Below are positions 1 to 12,515 of a stretch of 64,000 bases of DNA, piece after piece. Every line of letters begins with the position of its first letter. Position 1 is the first letter of the stretch. The notes beneath the pieces are model-generated. The model was not told the origin of the DNA and did not search any database. It was given only the letters and a program-made list of their open reading frames with translations. The position numbers were made by a program, and so were the translations under genes. Source of the stretch: Lycocorax pyrrhopterus obiensis (taxonomy: Eukaryota; Chordata; Aves; Passeriformes; Paradisaeidae); contig JACSVZ010000007.1 of NCBI GenBank assembly GCA_014706295.1, forward strand, positions 51,288,975 to 51,352,974. The letters run 5' to 3'.

Positions 1-2506
1 CGTAAGAGGAGAGGCAGATGGATAACAATGTGGGCGCTTCTAAAGCAAAGCATTTCCAAAGCAATACCCAGATCAGTGGCTGTTTTCTGTAGCAGCTCTT
101 CCTTCCCTCCTTCCTCTTCCTCTCTCTGCTTGGTTCACGACAAAATGTTAGACCCTATGCAGCAGGAAAAAATAATTTTCCCATATGGCGGAATTTTACT
201 GATCTCAGAGTGTGATAAGATATGGCAACCCTCTGTATTGAACCTGCCTCGAAGCCCAGGGGAAGCCTTGACCTACGGGCCACCTGCATGGGGTAAAACG
301 AGGTGATAGCAAGCCCTGAGACCGCTTACCACAGGGACAGTGGCAAGAGCCAGCAGTGGGCACTGGGCTGCACAGTACAGCAAGAACCATGTCCTTCAGG
401 CAGCAACACAGATGTGCAAAGCCAAGTGTACAGTCCAGGTACAAAACACAACAGTCCTCTGCCTGGCCAGTCATTCACACAGCCATGTAAACTGATGTGA
501 GAGCTGCACACGGGACTGCGCTTTTCTACCCCATTTCCTCCGGAACAAAGAAAGGTGGAGCAAAGCAAAGGCAATGGCTTTGACTGTCCCTTCATTGGCT
601 TGCACAGATTGGAAGTATCCCTAAACCAGGGCTAGCTTGGTGTATGTGTGTGTGAATGGAGACAGAAGCTGTGTATGCAGTTTTAACACCAGTATGCTGT
701 TTCCGTGTCTAGGTCCTCCGAAAACCAGACAACTATTATGAAGACGTAAATTCTGATGCTAAAAGTCTACCATTCAAAAATCTGTGTCTTTTAGTAACTT
801 GCAAATTAAGAGACTTCTTTTTTAAAAGCGTGATCAACAATGTGTGTTACCTAAAGCAATCTCCAAGATCTTGTCACTAGCCAGACTAGTAATCCAATAC
901 TCTTTCAACAGTCTTCACAATAATGGACATATTTTCAGCTTTCTCAGGTTGGGCAACTTATCAAAGAGAACTATGTGGCTCCATGCAGAGCTGCAAGTGA
1001 TTCTTAGCAGCTTACCCTACAGTACCTCATGCAGGGACTTGTGCTACATTCCCGTGGATTATGGACTTCATCAGAATCTTTGAAATGAAGTAGCTATCCA
1101 ATATATACAGGGATCTCACAGGCGGCTAAAACTTTATTGACACTGGGGAAGTGCACACATTTATTTATTAAATAAGAAAATATCTTATACGCATGCGCAG
1201 AGACGCATGAACACACACATGCCATCGGAGTGCATGGGGATGAGGAAATCTGCGACATTATCACCTGAGATGGAAGAGATGAAGGAAAGAGACTTCTGTG
1301 CACCGCTCTTATTTTACCCCTCTTTTTCATTACGTGGATAACCTTAGAACTGTTCTTGTTAGCATTTAGAAAAAGGGAAAAATCTAGCCTCCTGCAGGGC
1401 AGCTATTATTGCTAGAATGTACTAGCATTATCTTGCTTATGGGGGGGCACATTGTTTATGCAGTCTATTTATCAGTGTAGGAATATATCTACCAATATAG
1501 CAATATCTCTGCAGTAATGGCATACACGAATAAAAGAGTTTTCATGAACACAGAGTTCCTGCCTGTAGCATGTACATCTGAGATACTAAAGGATTATTTA
1601 CCTATCATTAAGATATGGATTTTTTTATCTAGTCCAGTTTTTCTTGCAGCAGAAATCATATTAAACTCTCTAGCTATTATATCTAACATCCATTGGGCAC
1701 CTTTTCATTCTGGGTAACCTAATATAAATGAAGAAAATAAATCCACAGCAATTTGTTGAGGCGCCTTTTTCCCCTTGCCCCCCTCCTCCTTTTCCTGAAT
1801 TAAATTCACATAATAAAATCCAAGCATTGCATTTCACTCACATCCGCTTCAATTAACGTCCATGACTTTGTATGAAATTTTTAATGGGAGAAACAAGCTA
1901 AAACATAATATTTTTAAACCATTGTGTAGGGTAAAAATGCTGCATACAACACAATGTTCTTATATGTCACACAACAGTCAGATAGGCTTTAAAATTCAGT
2001 GCGAGCCTTCCCAGTGTTCCATTTCTCTCATATTTTGCCATTATAGGATGTCTTTTAAGAGATTTTAGTGATTTTAATTTAATGAAATATTGTTCTATAA
2101 CATTGCTTTAGGAAGTGTTTGCTTGTCTGAAACAACCAGGGCTAATAATAACAAAAGTATTAATAATAGTAGCCATATAATGGCTGAAAACTGCAGTCAG
2201 TCAAGAAATTCTAATGCAGTATTTGTTTTTTTTCTCTTGGATAATGGATTTCAGTTGAATGTTAAATTTATTTTTTTTTTTTTAATTGCTTTTTGTTTAA
2301 AATTTTCCATTTCTGCTGAAAGACAAAGGGTAGTTTGGATACTGATAGAAAAATTTCATGGGGAAAACTGTAAATAATGAAAAAAATTGGTTTAGTAATA
2401 TTTTTCACTAGGGAGAAAAATATTTTCTGAGAATAACATATGAGGAGTAGGTGTAAAAGTTGACTTCATTAATCCATTAATTGTAGGTGCAAACCAGCTC
2501 ACTTAC
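1..2506. other. AT-rich non-coding stretch
   Basis: No gene or mobile element recognised. Short open frames on both strands have no family resemblance and overlap one another. Simple-sequence content is limited to a T run near 2,268-2,282. A short stretch at 713-747 on the plus strand looks like a tiny exon (pyrimidine-rich AG before it, GTAAAT after it), but 35 bases are too few to support a call. Confidence 0.5.
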
Positions 2507-2636
2507 ATTGCCTTTTCGATACACCAGTTTAGTGTATCCCCCACATATCCGAGGTGGGTCAAAAAGGTAATAACACAGAGACACCTGGTTACATATCATA
2601 TTCTGCCTCCCTTCTGAAACTTCTGGTGTTTGGCAT
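2507..2636 (-). other. Weak candidate internal exon, unidentified
   Basis: On the minus strand a 43-codon open stretch runs from an AG preceded by a long pyrimidine-rich tract to a strong donor (GTAAGTGAG, minus strand, beginning at 2,506). Only one of the three frames is open across it. The peptide is cysteine- and tyrosine-rich and matches no family I recognise. Chance co-occurrence of splice-like words with a short open frame is common in 64 kb, so this is a lead only. Confidence 0.15.
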
Positions 2637-5600
2637 CTCGGGGCAGCAATGCAAGAGCAGAGGGAGAATGAAGTTACTCCCATCTTGCTGCACACAAGAC
2701 ATTTACAGCTAGAAAATAATCCAAATTGTGTCTTCTTGTGTCTCACCTTAGGCTGTCTGAAAAATTGTCCTCTGCCATATAAAGGAATCACCGACTATGC
2801 TTTTATGCCACTGCAGCAAGAAAATGTTGCAATTATAGTCAGAGCCAGAGGTGTTGAGGTTCCTTCATGTGAATAATGTGGAAGTAGGCATCTTGTTTCG
2901 TCCATGGATTAATCTGAAAAGTCAGGAGTTTTTCCAGCTAGGTATCTCACATGCTGACGTCAACCCACCTGAAGTAATTAAAAGGTGTATATATTTGCAT
3001 GTTATTTTGGCTGTGTCCTGTTGGGTGGTTCCCTGTTTAATTCAGTCATATAAGAGTTTCAGCCCAGGTCGTTCCCAGACTGCCCTTTTGAATCCTCCTG
3101 GAGGAGTAGTGCCAACAACCAGGGTGTTATAGGCAAGAAGCATGGACCAAGCATCTCCTGAGGGACAGCAAATCAGCTCTGCACAAGTCACAAGGGAAAA
3201 AGGAGACCAGAAAATACAGGGTTGAAACTCAGTGGTACCCAGGGGATCAAATGAGTTTTTCCTTCAATTACTGGAGAGATCTATTTGTTCTTTATTGACC
3301 CTTCTTCATCCTAGTCCCTTTTTCTTATGCAATATATTTAAGAGAATTAAGTCCTCGTAATAAGGCTGAATTGAGAAAATTAGAGCCTCCACTGACTTAT
3401 TTAAGGGCATGTGTTAACCTGAAGGTTATGTTATCCCAAACCTCTCCTGCAATACAGTCATATCTCTTATAATAACTAAACACCACTGAAATACTATAGT
3501 CAGTCTTGTGTTCTACTTTTATAGATGCATAATACACATACAATGATACTACGTTTATTCATTCTGTTTATTGGTTCGAACATGATTTTTAATGTGTAAC
3601 ATAAAAAGAGGTTTTCAAGTTTAATTGGACTGTCAACCCCATCATGCTCATCTTTATCTCTGGCCGCTTTTACTTCCAGACTAGCATTTTTTATAGGATA
3701 GCCACACATAATAAAGCATCCAAACAACTTTTTCACGTCATCTTCAATGAATTCAGAGGATGCAACAGTTTGCACACTCCTCTGCACACATTTTATTAAT
3801 CCCACTTTCATTCTACAAGGCTACAGCGAATCATGTCATAAATATCTGTCTTGCACTCATGAGTTGATATACTATTTTCTTCTATGATCCCCTCTCTTGA
3901 CTCATAGCTTAAAAATTTGGCAAAAAGTATTCCATGTTCTATTTTCTCACTTTAGTAAAATTTCAAAATGCTACAGAAAATCCTGTTCCAAAACTGACAA
4001 CATCTCTCAATCATATGGTGTTATTTTTAGAAAATCAGAGAATATGATTGTGTACGATAAATATATAAGATCAGGCTCAAAGTTGGCATAAAATAGACAC
4101 TGAAATAAATAGATATATACCACCTTGCACCTATTGAGGTTCTAGTTCAGAGAACATGGTGCTGAAAGCATTTTATAGCATTATATAATTTTCAGACCCA
4201 CCTAACTGTGATTTTATTTAATGTCAACTACATGTCAAGTACCTCATTTTTGAAAACAGACTCGTAAATATTCACACAGTTCAAACTGAATTCATATGCA
4301 ACTGTGTGCGTGATATTGAGTGTGTGTAAATTAAATGGTGTTTGTGAACCCTATCAGCCTTTGCTGACCACGAAACTGAAGACAGTAAGCTGGCCAAAAT
4401 TGCTGTTCAAAATCAGTTCCACCATATCTACGATGAAACTGTCTTCTGCCCTCTTCCTTCCCCACACATCTTGTCAGAATAAAGATCTGGGTACTTCGTG
4501 TTATCATTTGTAATTTGATGCTGAATTATTGGGATATGGAAATATACTACCATCTTTGTAATAGGATTCTCCTTTTGCTATATTCTTTCCTTGAATGCTT
4601 ATTTTTCAGCCAATAGGTCATCAACAATAGATGTGAGAGTCAGTCATTGATGACAGATGTGAGAGTTACTCTGAGGAGATCGTATTCATCTTGTGGTCAG
4701 ATTTGTGTTCAGACTTTAAGCCTGAGAGCAAAAAAACTCAGAAATTTTTATTTTTGGTTCAATAGCCCAACATTTCTTTAGACTGTTCTCAGCAGATTTT
4801 TGGCCCTGAGTAGTGGCATGTGGCACAAACTGACTTGTGATATTTTTTTTCTGCTTTGGATGTCGGAGGTCTTGTGAGATCATCTGTTTTTTCCTAAAAT
4901 TCTTGCCATCTTGAGCCAAAACCTCATGAGAATAGTTGTTCTTGGAACATTTTTTTTAATATGAAAACCAGAATGAGAAAAATAGACCTCTCTTGGTTTT
5001 GGATTTGCCCCACAACAAAACCCAATACTTTGTTTAAATACACATATTCTGATCTGAGGTCTCCTTGCTATCCCCCTCCCTCAATAAGCATAAAAGGGGT
5101 TTTAATTTCAAAATAAATTTTAAGGCTGTTCTTGTAAGAGATTCTGAGTGACATCATATTCCATGGGCACTTTCTAGACTCCTTGAGTTCTTTCTATTTA
5201 CTGGTTTTGGTTTTGTTGTTTTTCGGTTGGTTATTTTTGGTTCTTTAATTAAGAGGTACGTTACATAACAATTGATTCAACACCTGTGACTTGCTTGCGT
5301 AACACAGTGTTTTACACTTCCACCACCCAAAAGCAAATAAAATGTTTTTATTTTTGTCTATTATGTGTTAGTTATTATTTCTTACAAGAAAATGAGAAAA
5401 AGACATTCAAAGCTTTTGAGGAGAGACAACAGAAAACTGACAATAGATCATTCTTAATCAGACAGCAGAAGCTAATGCCACAAGAGATATATTTGCACAG
5501 GAAACTAATTTTTTATAAAGGATTATGCTATGTACATAGATAACAAGACTATCCCAATGAAATCTTACTCTATAAAAAAGGTTTTGATGTAAAAGTAGAA

Positions 5601-5862
5601 TCTATGAATTAGCCAATCTGAGCATATCTAAGAGAGGAGGAAATTTTTATTTCTGGGAGATTTTTTTTTCCACAACTATTATTTATCACAGAGCCTTTGC
5701 CTTTAAATGAGATCCTGTATAAAAGTGAACTGAATTAGCTAGACACACCTGATCCACAAGTTAATTTTTCAGATTCCTACATGAAAAACAGGGGAATTCT
5801 CATAAAATAAGCAACTGAGAACTACAATCCTTTTCAAGCCAAACTGCCTAGGACTTACATAC
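2637..5862. other. AT-rich non-coding stretch
   Basis: No gene recognised. A 103-codon minus-strand open frame at 3,500-3,811 is rich in charged residues in its middle, but it has a poor acceptor and no recognisable domain. A short direct repeat (GATGTGAGAGT, twice) lies at about 4,631-4,668. A T/G-rich tract without transposon hallmarks lies at about 5,200-5,245. Confidence 0.5.
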
Positions 5863-6037
5863 CGAAGACGGTCAACCCGCCTTTTGAGCTGCATTTGACT
5901 TCCTGGATATTCAGGTGCACCGTCTGTGTTGGATGTAACTTCTCTGACCACTTGCAGGTGCCTGATGGTATGGAGAGCTTCTTCTAAATCAAATCCCCAG
6001 CTCCAGCTGATGGAATCTTGAAAAATCAGACACTCTT
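5863..6037 (-). CDS. Candidate internal coding exon, unidentified gene
   Basis: Best exon-like stretch in the window. On the minus strand a 175-base segment starts after a good acceptor (pyrimidine-rich tract then CACAG, with AG at 6,039-6,038). It ends at tandem possible donors: GTATGT beginning at 5,862, or GTAAGT beginning at 5,858. One frame is open throughout, about 57 codons, needing one base from an upstream exon and leaving two bases (or none, with the second donor). GC content and CpG count are visibly higher than in the flanks. The peptide is mixed and hydrophilic, with a leucine/histidine/glutamate-rich middle and a basic end, so it looks like a soluble or cytoplasmic segment. No family is recognised. 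It could be a real exon of a minus-strand gene with large introns, an exon relic, or chance. Confidence 0.25.
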
Positions 6038-9000
6038 CTGTGGAGGAATGGGACTGGTGTCACGGTCAGTTCTGCTCCCTAATCAGGTCCAGAACTTTCC
6101 CACCCTTTGGCTCTTCAACAATTTCAGCTTAGGCTGTGAAAAAAACATAGGAAAAAAAAAGGAAAAAAACGGAGCTTTCTATGTCAGGAAAGTTAAAATC
6201 TTTCTTTTAAGCCATAATTACCAGCAATCTCAGCCATTGTTCTGTAATGAGGTTTGATGTTTTAAACTACAAAGACACACATTTAAGATATAGAACAGTG
6301 TTGGTGGGTTTTGTGTGTATTTCTTTTAATTCTAGAAGTTGTTTTTCTTTATTTGATATAAATCTGAAGGCAGGAATTCATTCTAGATACACAAGTGCAT
6401 GCAGTATGGACATATCAAAAGGATTAATCTATACAGGTATAGATCAAAGAAGCAGGAATAAATGTATATAGGCAGTGGGTATGAGAGAAGACAAAAGGCA
6501 GGGAAGAAGCCAAATACAAATAAAAGAGAATATGAGAAGACTGTTGTATTGGTTTAATACTATGGGAAATTAAAGTACTTTAAGATCCTCAGATGTAAGA
6601 TACTATGTAAGTATAAAGGTTTTTTTTTTTTTGTCTAAAATTTGAGTTGAGCCAATGCAGTCTGAAAGCAGCTCCTAATATTGGTTATATGAGGCTATGG
6701 ACACAATTTCTGCCAGATATCATGAATTTCAGTGTATTGCTGTGTTATTAAAAGCAACCAGCAGCGTGAACCTGCTGTATTATTAACATGTTACATTAGC
6801 CTTAATAGTTAATCCAGTATTCATATTCATATTGTGGGCTCTTCTTCTAAGAGAGAGTAACAGCTTTCTAAATGCTTTTAAGATTTCCAGGAATAAAATT
6901 AAAGCATGTTTAAGTACTTGTTGGAAATTGTGCGCAGAATTCTGAATAAGGGAGTTATTGCATTGTATCAGGACCCTTAAGAGATTCAGCTGAGAAATAA
7001 ATTATGTAAACAATGCAATATGTGTGTGTGTCTACAGCTGTATATCAATATCACCTATATCTATGTATACAAATATCCTTATCCTTTTCTGTCAGTCTGG
7101 AATGTGTTATACTGGAGACACTGAACCTTTCAAAAGAGATGCAAGACATGTTTTTAATGTTGCTTCAGAATTCAGAAGCAAAACAAAAACTGGATAAATA
7201 CTTCATTACATTTTATAAACAATCTGCTTTCTGATAATTATTACAGAGCAACTTTTCATTCTTTTTAATGAAGTTTGACTCTGAACGCATATGTGGGAAA
7301 TTAATTTTGGTGAAAGAATTCAGTTCAGAGTAACGTATCCAAAATGAGATTTGTTGAAACCCTCATGGTTCCTGCAGTTACAGTGAGAAGGGCGAGCGCT
7401 GATGTAGGAGAGGAGGACAGGTGCCAGTCAGGGGTTGCAAGAACACCTCTGCTCCTCAGTTCTGAAGGGAGCTGTACTGGAGCTACACGAAGGCCCCACA
7501 TTCAGCTTGGCTGCAGATTCAGATTGGATTTCCTCTCTGCAGCTGCTCCGCACTCCATTTGCACGAAGTCCAAACATCTGGGTTTAATGTGAATGGAGTG
7601 GATTTCAAGCTTAATTCTTCTCTTTGTCTCTCTGTGTGTGAGTGTGTGTATGTGTGAAATAATCTTTCTAGAATGCTTTATTGCTTTCCTAAATCTTTCA
7701 TTTGTTTTGCATCCTTACAATTTACTTTGGTGTGAAATACACAATCAGTAAAGAGCCTTGTCTCCTGTCCTGTTTCCTGCTCTGCCTTCAGAACATACTA
7801 TTGTTTGTTTTGTCTGGGAAACATATTGAAGACCTAACTGAAGTGCTGTTAATCATCAACATTTTTTTTACAACTCATTCTAAGATAGGTGTTTCAGGTG
7901 TAGAAATCTGTGCTGATAACTTTTTTTTTTTTAAGAGGACTAATAGGAAAAAAAATCATTCATAGCACCATAAAGATTGATTTTTGAGCTCTCTCTCTTG
8001 GCATTGTTATATCTCCCCCTCCATTTATGATGTTCTATGTCTTATATAGATTGGGCACAGTATTAAACCTCATGGGAGAGAACGGAAGAAAAAAAAAAAT
8101 CAGGGAGTAAATAACTGGTTTACTTATCATGCCTCCCAGTTTGATTTTGGTAGGTTCCGGAGAACACAGGTGTAGGATACTGAATTATAGCAAATAAAAG
8201 ACTAAAACATAACAAAGCTACCTGAGGGTTTGGCTGAAGTCCCTGTGCAAACTGTGATTAACTGAATACCTGCCCTGGAATGCTGGTTTGGCAAGAGGTT
8301 ATACACACATGAATGAATCTGTCTGCATACTTAGACACTGCAGTTAAACTTCTTTCTCATAAAAAAAAAAAAAGTGGTATTTCCGAAGTTGTTGAATATA
8401 GTTTGAGTCTGTCTGTTTTGATTTAAACTCCTCATCCTCAGAAGAAAAGGGAGGTGACAAGTGTCCTACATGTATAAGAGAGTGGGAAGAAGAGGAGAAG
8501 TAGCAGTCAAAGACATGTTTGGATGCATGAAGGCAGCTACGCCGGAGTTATTCCTAAAAATCAGTGTTCCTCTGGGAAATGGAGGCTGATCTCAGTGTAA
8601 AATGCTGAAGGTCTATTAATGTAAATTTACCTGAGCTTATATCTCAAAACCCACAAGACCAGCAGTGAAGAACTGGTCACATATTAATGGAACTTAACAG
8701 ATAATATATGGAATATACTCACACATACAGTGGATTAAACATAAACCCAGAATTTTCAGCAGAGCCTAAGGAAGCTGAAAGTCACTGGTTTGTGAGCACA
8801 TGAGGGTTTGCCCATGTGGAAAGACAGAGCAGCACACTAGTCAAAGTTTCTACTGCAGTTATGCTACTGGTGTAGATACAGCCTCACCTATACTCACAGT
8901 CCCCTTTTAGAGGACTAACTATAAATTACATTTCAGGCTAATGTAAATTAATCCAGGCTTAAGGTGTCTGGACAATGATTATGTATTAGTGTCCATTGGA

Positions 9001-10407
9001 CTGGTTTCTATGTGCTCTAAAGCCGCGTATGATTGTGGGGACATGGTACAGTCAGAGGGGAAAAGTCATTGCTTGCTGTCAAAGAACTTACCTTCTGACT
9101 ATATTTCTTGTCTTTTTACTTTACTTTTTGTCCCTTTCCATGTATATTTCCATGTATATGCTAATAATTTGGATCCTAGACATTAACCCTACATCTACAG
9201 GGTAAGCCCAAAGCCATTTTACTCTATTTCCTTGCTTCCATTAGAGAGAGTCAGATGAACATTTCTATTTGGGTGCATCTCCAGCTGGGAACACCGTAGC
9301 AAATGTGTCCTGCACAAAAGAGCACATGATGGTCCTGGATGCCTCTGGCTCACATGATGTGAGATGGTTAGAAATTTCCTCTGTTTTTCCTTATGCAGAC
9401 ATGTTGTGCATGAACTTGCAGAGGAGAGGGACCTCGCCCTTGATTTATAATCAAGTCATGAGCTCATCTATGCTCTAAAAGAGTCCATTGTCCAAATCTT
9501 ACTAGTTTTTCTCCAGGAAAGTTTTGCCAGGGTGTGGAGAACTGACCCCAAAAATTAGTTTTTCTTCTTCTACATTTAAATTATTTCTGACCCTTCCCTG
9601 ATTTTAATCTTTTTATTTCCTCACCTTTTTTTTCCTAATGTCCCTGGAAATTCAAGGTTTCTTAACATTTTTTCTCATGCCGGCAAGAGGGTTCTGGTAC
9701 TTGCTGCAATCAGGGGGTGAGAAAAAATAGTGCCCCAAAGCTGCTGCATCAGACAACTTGATTTTTTATTTATTTTTTTGTGTGGTGGAAGCATCAGAAA
9801 ATATGCTTTTGTTTCTGTGTGTGTGGGGACAGTGGTTGTGTGACAGTAGAGTGAGTCCAGCACTCTGCTCGCTTTGGCAGTTATGCCTAAAATCAGCCTC
9901 ACCAGGAGGTCACCAGGTTCATGTGACAGCTACTGGGGAGTCATTTTCTTCTGCATATCCCACTCAGTTGCATCTCTGTGCACCACTGTAATTTTTTTTT
10001 TTATTGCAAGATTTCGCTAAAGATTTCCAGGCATCCTTCATTTTTTTACTACAATGGGCAAAGAAATCTCCCCACATAGGTGCATACCATCCCTAATTTC
10101 TGCACAGAGTTGCTCACTATACACAAAAAACACCCGTATAGCAATTAAATTCAGACACTTGGTGGAAAACGGCAAGTTTGTTTTGCTTCTACTTGTTTTG
10201 AGAAAAAGACTCCCCCCACCTGCATCTGAATAGGCAAGATTGACATAAAAAAGTACTTCAAGAGATGAACTCGTCTACTGAACACAAATACAGTGAGTTT
10301 CTGTATATCTTTAAATGTTTTATATGTCCTAGTCATATATAATTTATTGTGTTGTGAAGCTGAGCCTTTCTTTGAATGAAAATTTTACTGTCAGAGCCTG
10401 AGGTACT
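6038..10407. other. AT-rich non-coding stretch
   Basis: No gene recognised. Simple repeats include a T run near 6,620-6,632, TG-rich stretches near 7,019-7,030 and 7,634-7,658, and an A run near 8,361-8,373. A distinctly GC-richer segment at about 7,360-7,600 breaks the background and carries an 82-codon plus-strand open frame. It has no splice or family evidence and may be an unrecognised old repeat. Confidence 0.45.
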
Positions 10408-10611
10408 TTAGGCTGATGATTTAAAACTCTCAATGCGCTTGTAGCAAATAGCACTTTTTATTACAGCATGTTTGTCCAAGAGGTCAACTTTCAGCACAGC
10501 AGGATTTCTTCCCACTGTAGAATTATTTCTGATGGCAAGAATCTCCCATCTTAATTCATCTGCTGCTGAATGCAGTAGCCAACACTTTCTCAGAGGCTCA
10601 TTAGACTGGAC
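10408..10611 (-). CDS. Candidate terminal coding exon, unidentified gene
   Basis: On the minus strand an excellent acceptor (long T/C tract ending in TTGGCAG, AG at 10,613-10,612) opens into a single frame of 67 codons closed by TAA at 10,410-10,408. The other two frames stop within 20 bases. About 60 bases past the stop, on the same strand, is an AATAAA hexamer (plus-strand 10,342-10,347), so the geometry is that of a short last exon. The peptide has no recognised domain. It is mixed, with a leucine/tryptophan-rich first half and a lysine/valine-rich second half. Alternative explanations are a decayed exon or coincidence, since each signal is common on its own. Confidence 0.2.
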   Translation of the reverse strand, partial: VQSNEPLRKCWLLHSAADELRWEILAIRNNSTVGRNPAVLKVDLLDKHAVIKSAICYKRIESFKSSA

Positions 10612-11380
10612 CTGCCAAGAAAATGCACAAGAAAAGCGTGAAACCTTCACCTTTTCTTATGCAAGCATTCTTGCTAGCAGATTATACAGCATGTTAAATG
10701 CTGTATGCCTGCTTATGCCCCCTTGGTCTTAAGATTCCCATTTATAGTTTTGCTCCAGTATTTCATTTTCTCAGAGATGATGTTGAATCTAAGCTGCCTT
10801 GTGATGATGTTAAATTCATTTTGGAGATGAGTAAAAGTGACTAAAATTATGTGCATGTTTCCTGTGAAATATTGTACACCAACCAGGTCCTAGATTAAAA
10901 GACAAGCTTGACTTTAAAGGTAATGTGATTAATTTCCTCAGCCAAAACCAGCTAGATAGTTTTCATGCTTAGGCTGATACAGTATAGATGCCCTATTACA
11001 CCCATTTGCAGTCCCCATCCCTTTGCTCAGCCCCTGCTGAGCCTATTAAGTTGGTATCAAGTCAACTTGTCCCTTAGTGATAGTACACAAACTCTCAGAG
11101 TGCTGCAGAATTCTGCATCTGTCCTTTTACCTGTCACTTCAGCCTCCTTTTACTGATGTTAAAAGAAATCTTTACTGTCAGTCATATAAGCAATTCACTT
11201 TGTTCACAGGCTGTGACAACCTTGTTGTGTTTCTCCCACCACAGAACCGACTTCTGTGAATTAGTATTCTCAAAATTTAGACTAGCTCATTAGTCTGAAT
11301 AAATTTGAAAGGTTGCTGTTCACATTTTTTTTTCTAAAAAATGTAGCTCAGCTTTGCTTGGATATAATTTAGGCATCTTT

Positions 11381-11434
11381 AGAAAAAAAAAAGAAAAAAC
11401 CCACAAACACAAAAAAACCCAACAACCAAACAGC
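11381..11434. repeat. A-rich / A-C-rich simple sequence
   Basis: An almost uninterrupted run of A with interspersed CCA and CAA units. It could be the decayed poly(A) tail of a retroelement, but no element body is recognisable upstream. Confidence 0.7.
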
Positions 11435-11550
11435 CCAGCTCCCGAGTATTACTTTATGATTTCAGAGATAAAGGGTCTCTCAGTGGCTTCATTTGAGCTA
11501 ATATAAACTTAATCAAATCTTCCAAGTTTTTTCCAGCTTCCCTCTCTCCC

Positions 11551-11566
11551 TTTTTTTTTTTTTTTT
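11551..11566. repeat. T homopolymer (16 bases)
   Basis: Sixteen consecutive T following a CT-rich stretch. Plain mononucleotide tract. Confidence 0.85.
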
Positions 11567-12424
11567 GGGTATGATTGAAAAATTGGCTACTCATTCAGAA
11601 AAGAAAACAGAAGTCCAAATGCCAATCTCAGCCATCTTTGGCTCACTATGTCCACCAAACCAACTTAGTTCCACATTATCACTGAAAATACAGAGTAAAT
11701 TTCTCCCTCAATGCATGAAACCTAACCCCACCTGCCAGCTCTGTATACATGACTGCCAGTGCACCAGTCTGATGCAATGAAGAAAATCTTTTCCATTAAA
11801 AAAACTGTCTATGATTAAGCAAAGAAACTACCACTTTTGCTCGTATTTTCAAAGTCCTACCAGCAAAAGCACTAAGATCTCTACTTTCATGAAATCATTA
11901 AGGTATTTTCACTCCATCATTTCGTTTCTTCTTAAGGGTTGAAGGCTGACTACCAGTGGACATGACAGAGGATACATCTGGTCTGCCCCAGCACAAATCT
12001 CATACTGTGCAGGAATGTGCAGCCACAGAGAGCCAGAGTTCAATGTACTGAGTGCACAGCTGTCATTCTGTCTTTAGGGGAACTCTCAAACTCTCAGGCA
12101 CTGGTGGTAAGATGGAATCAGGACACCATTTTGGATTGTGCTAGCTTTCCAGGACACTATTATTAGGAAACCATAGGGGGCAGGGAAATTGCTTTCCAGA
12201 AACAATAATCTGTACAGTAATTTGGATCAGTGGAGTACTTTTCATAGGAGGATTTCAGTGTTTTATAAACAAACCCAGAAAGAAATGATGATGACACCTA
12301 CTTTGGGTTTGAACAATGCAGTACAGGGGACTAAGCGTACCCCATTCAAATTCCTTTCTTCTTGCTAAGATTGCACAAATTTCACTGGAGCCCTTTCTGA
12401 GTTACCCTGGCAATATAAAAATCC

Positions 12425-12515
12425 AGTCCAGAAGCCAGCGAGGTCAAATAATTTACCCAAGGTCACATCACAAGCACCCGAGCCTCAGAGTAAAGAATAG
12501 AGGTCCTCAGAGTCT
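12425..12515 (+). repeat. MIR-like SINE relic
   Basis: The stretch centred on 12,440-12,469 reads as the conserved MIR core (GAGGTCAAATAATTTACCC, then AAGGTCACA), which matches the family's 'aggttaagtaacttgcccaaggtcaca' region at most positions. About 45 bases of further diverged similarity follow. Orientation is the usual MIR sense. It is old and fragmentary, as expected for MIR copies in sauropsids. Confidence 0.55.

Larger units (their letters stand above)
10612..12424. other. AT-rich non-coding stretch
   Basis: No gene recognised. It holds an A/C-rich simple tract (11,381-11,434) and a 16-base T run (11,551-11,566). No exon-like stretch stands out on either strand. Confidence 0.5.

Noticed and set aside
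3570..3590. GGTTCGAAC word resembling a tRNA T-loop
   Set aside because: No matching acceptor stem, anticodon arm or A-box at the right distance.
3500..3811. 103-codon minus-strand frame with charged middle
   Set aside because: The only acceptor-like AG has a purine-rich upstream region. No family recognised, and this length is expected somewhere in 64 kb.
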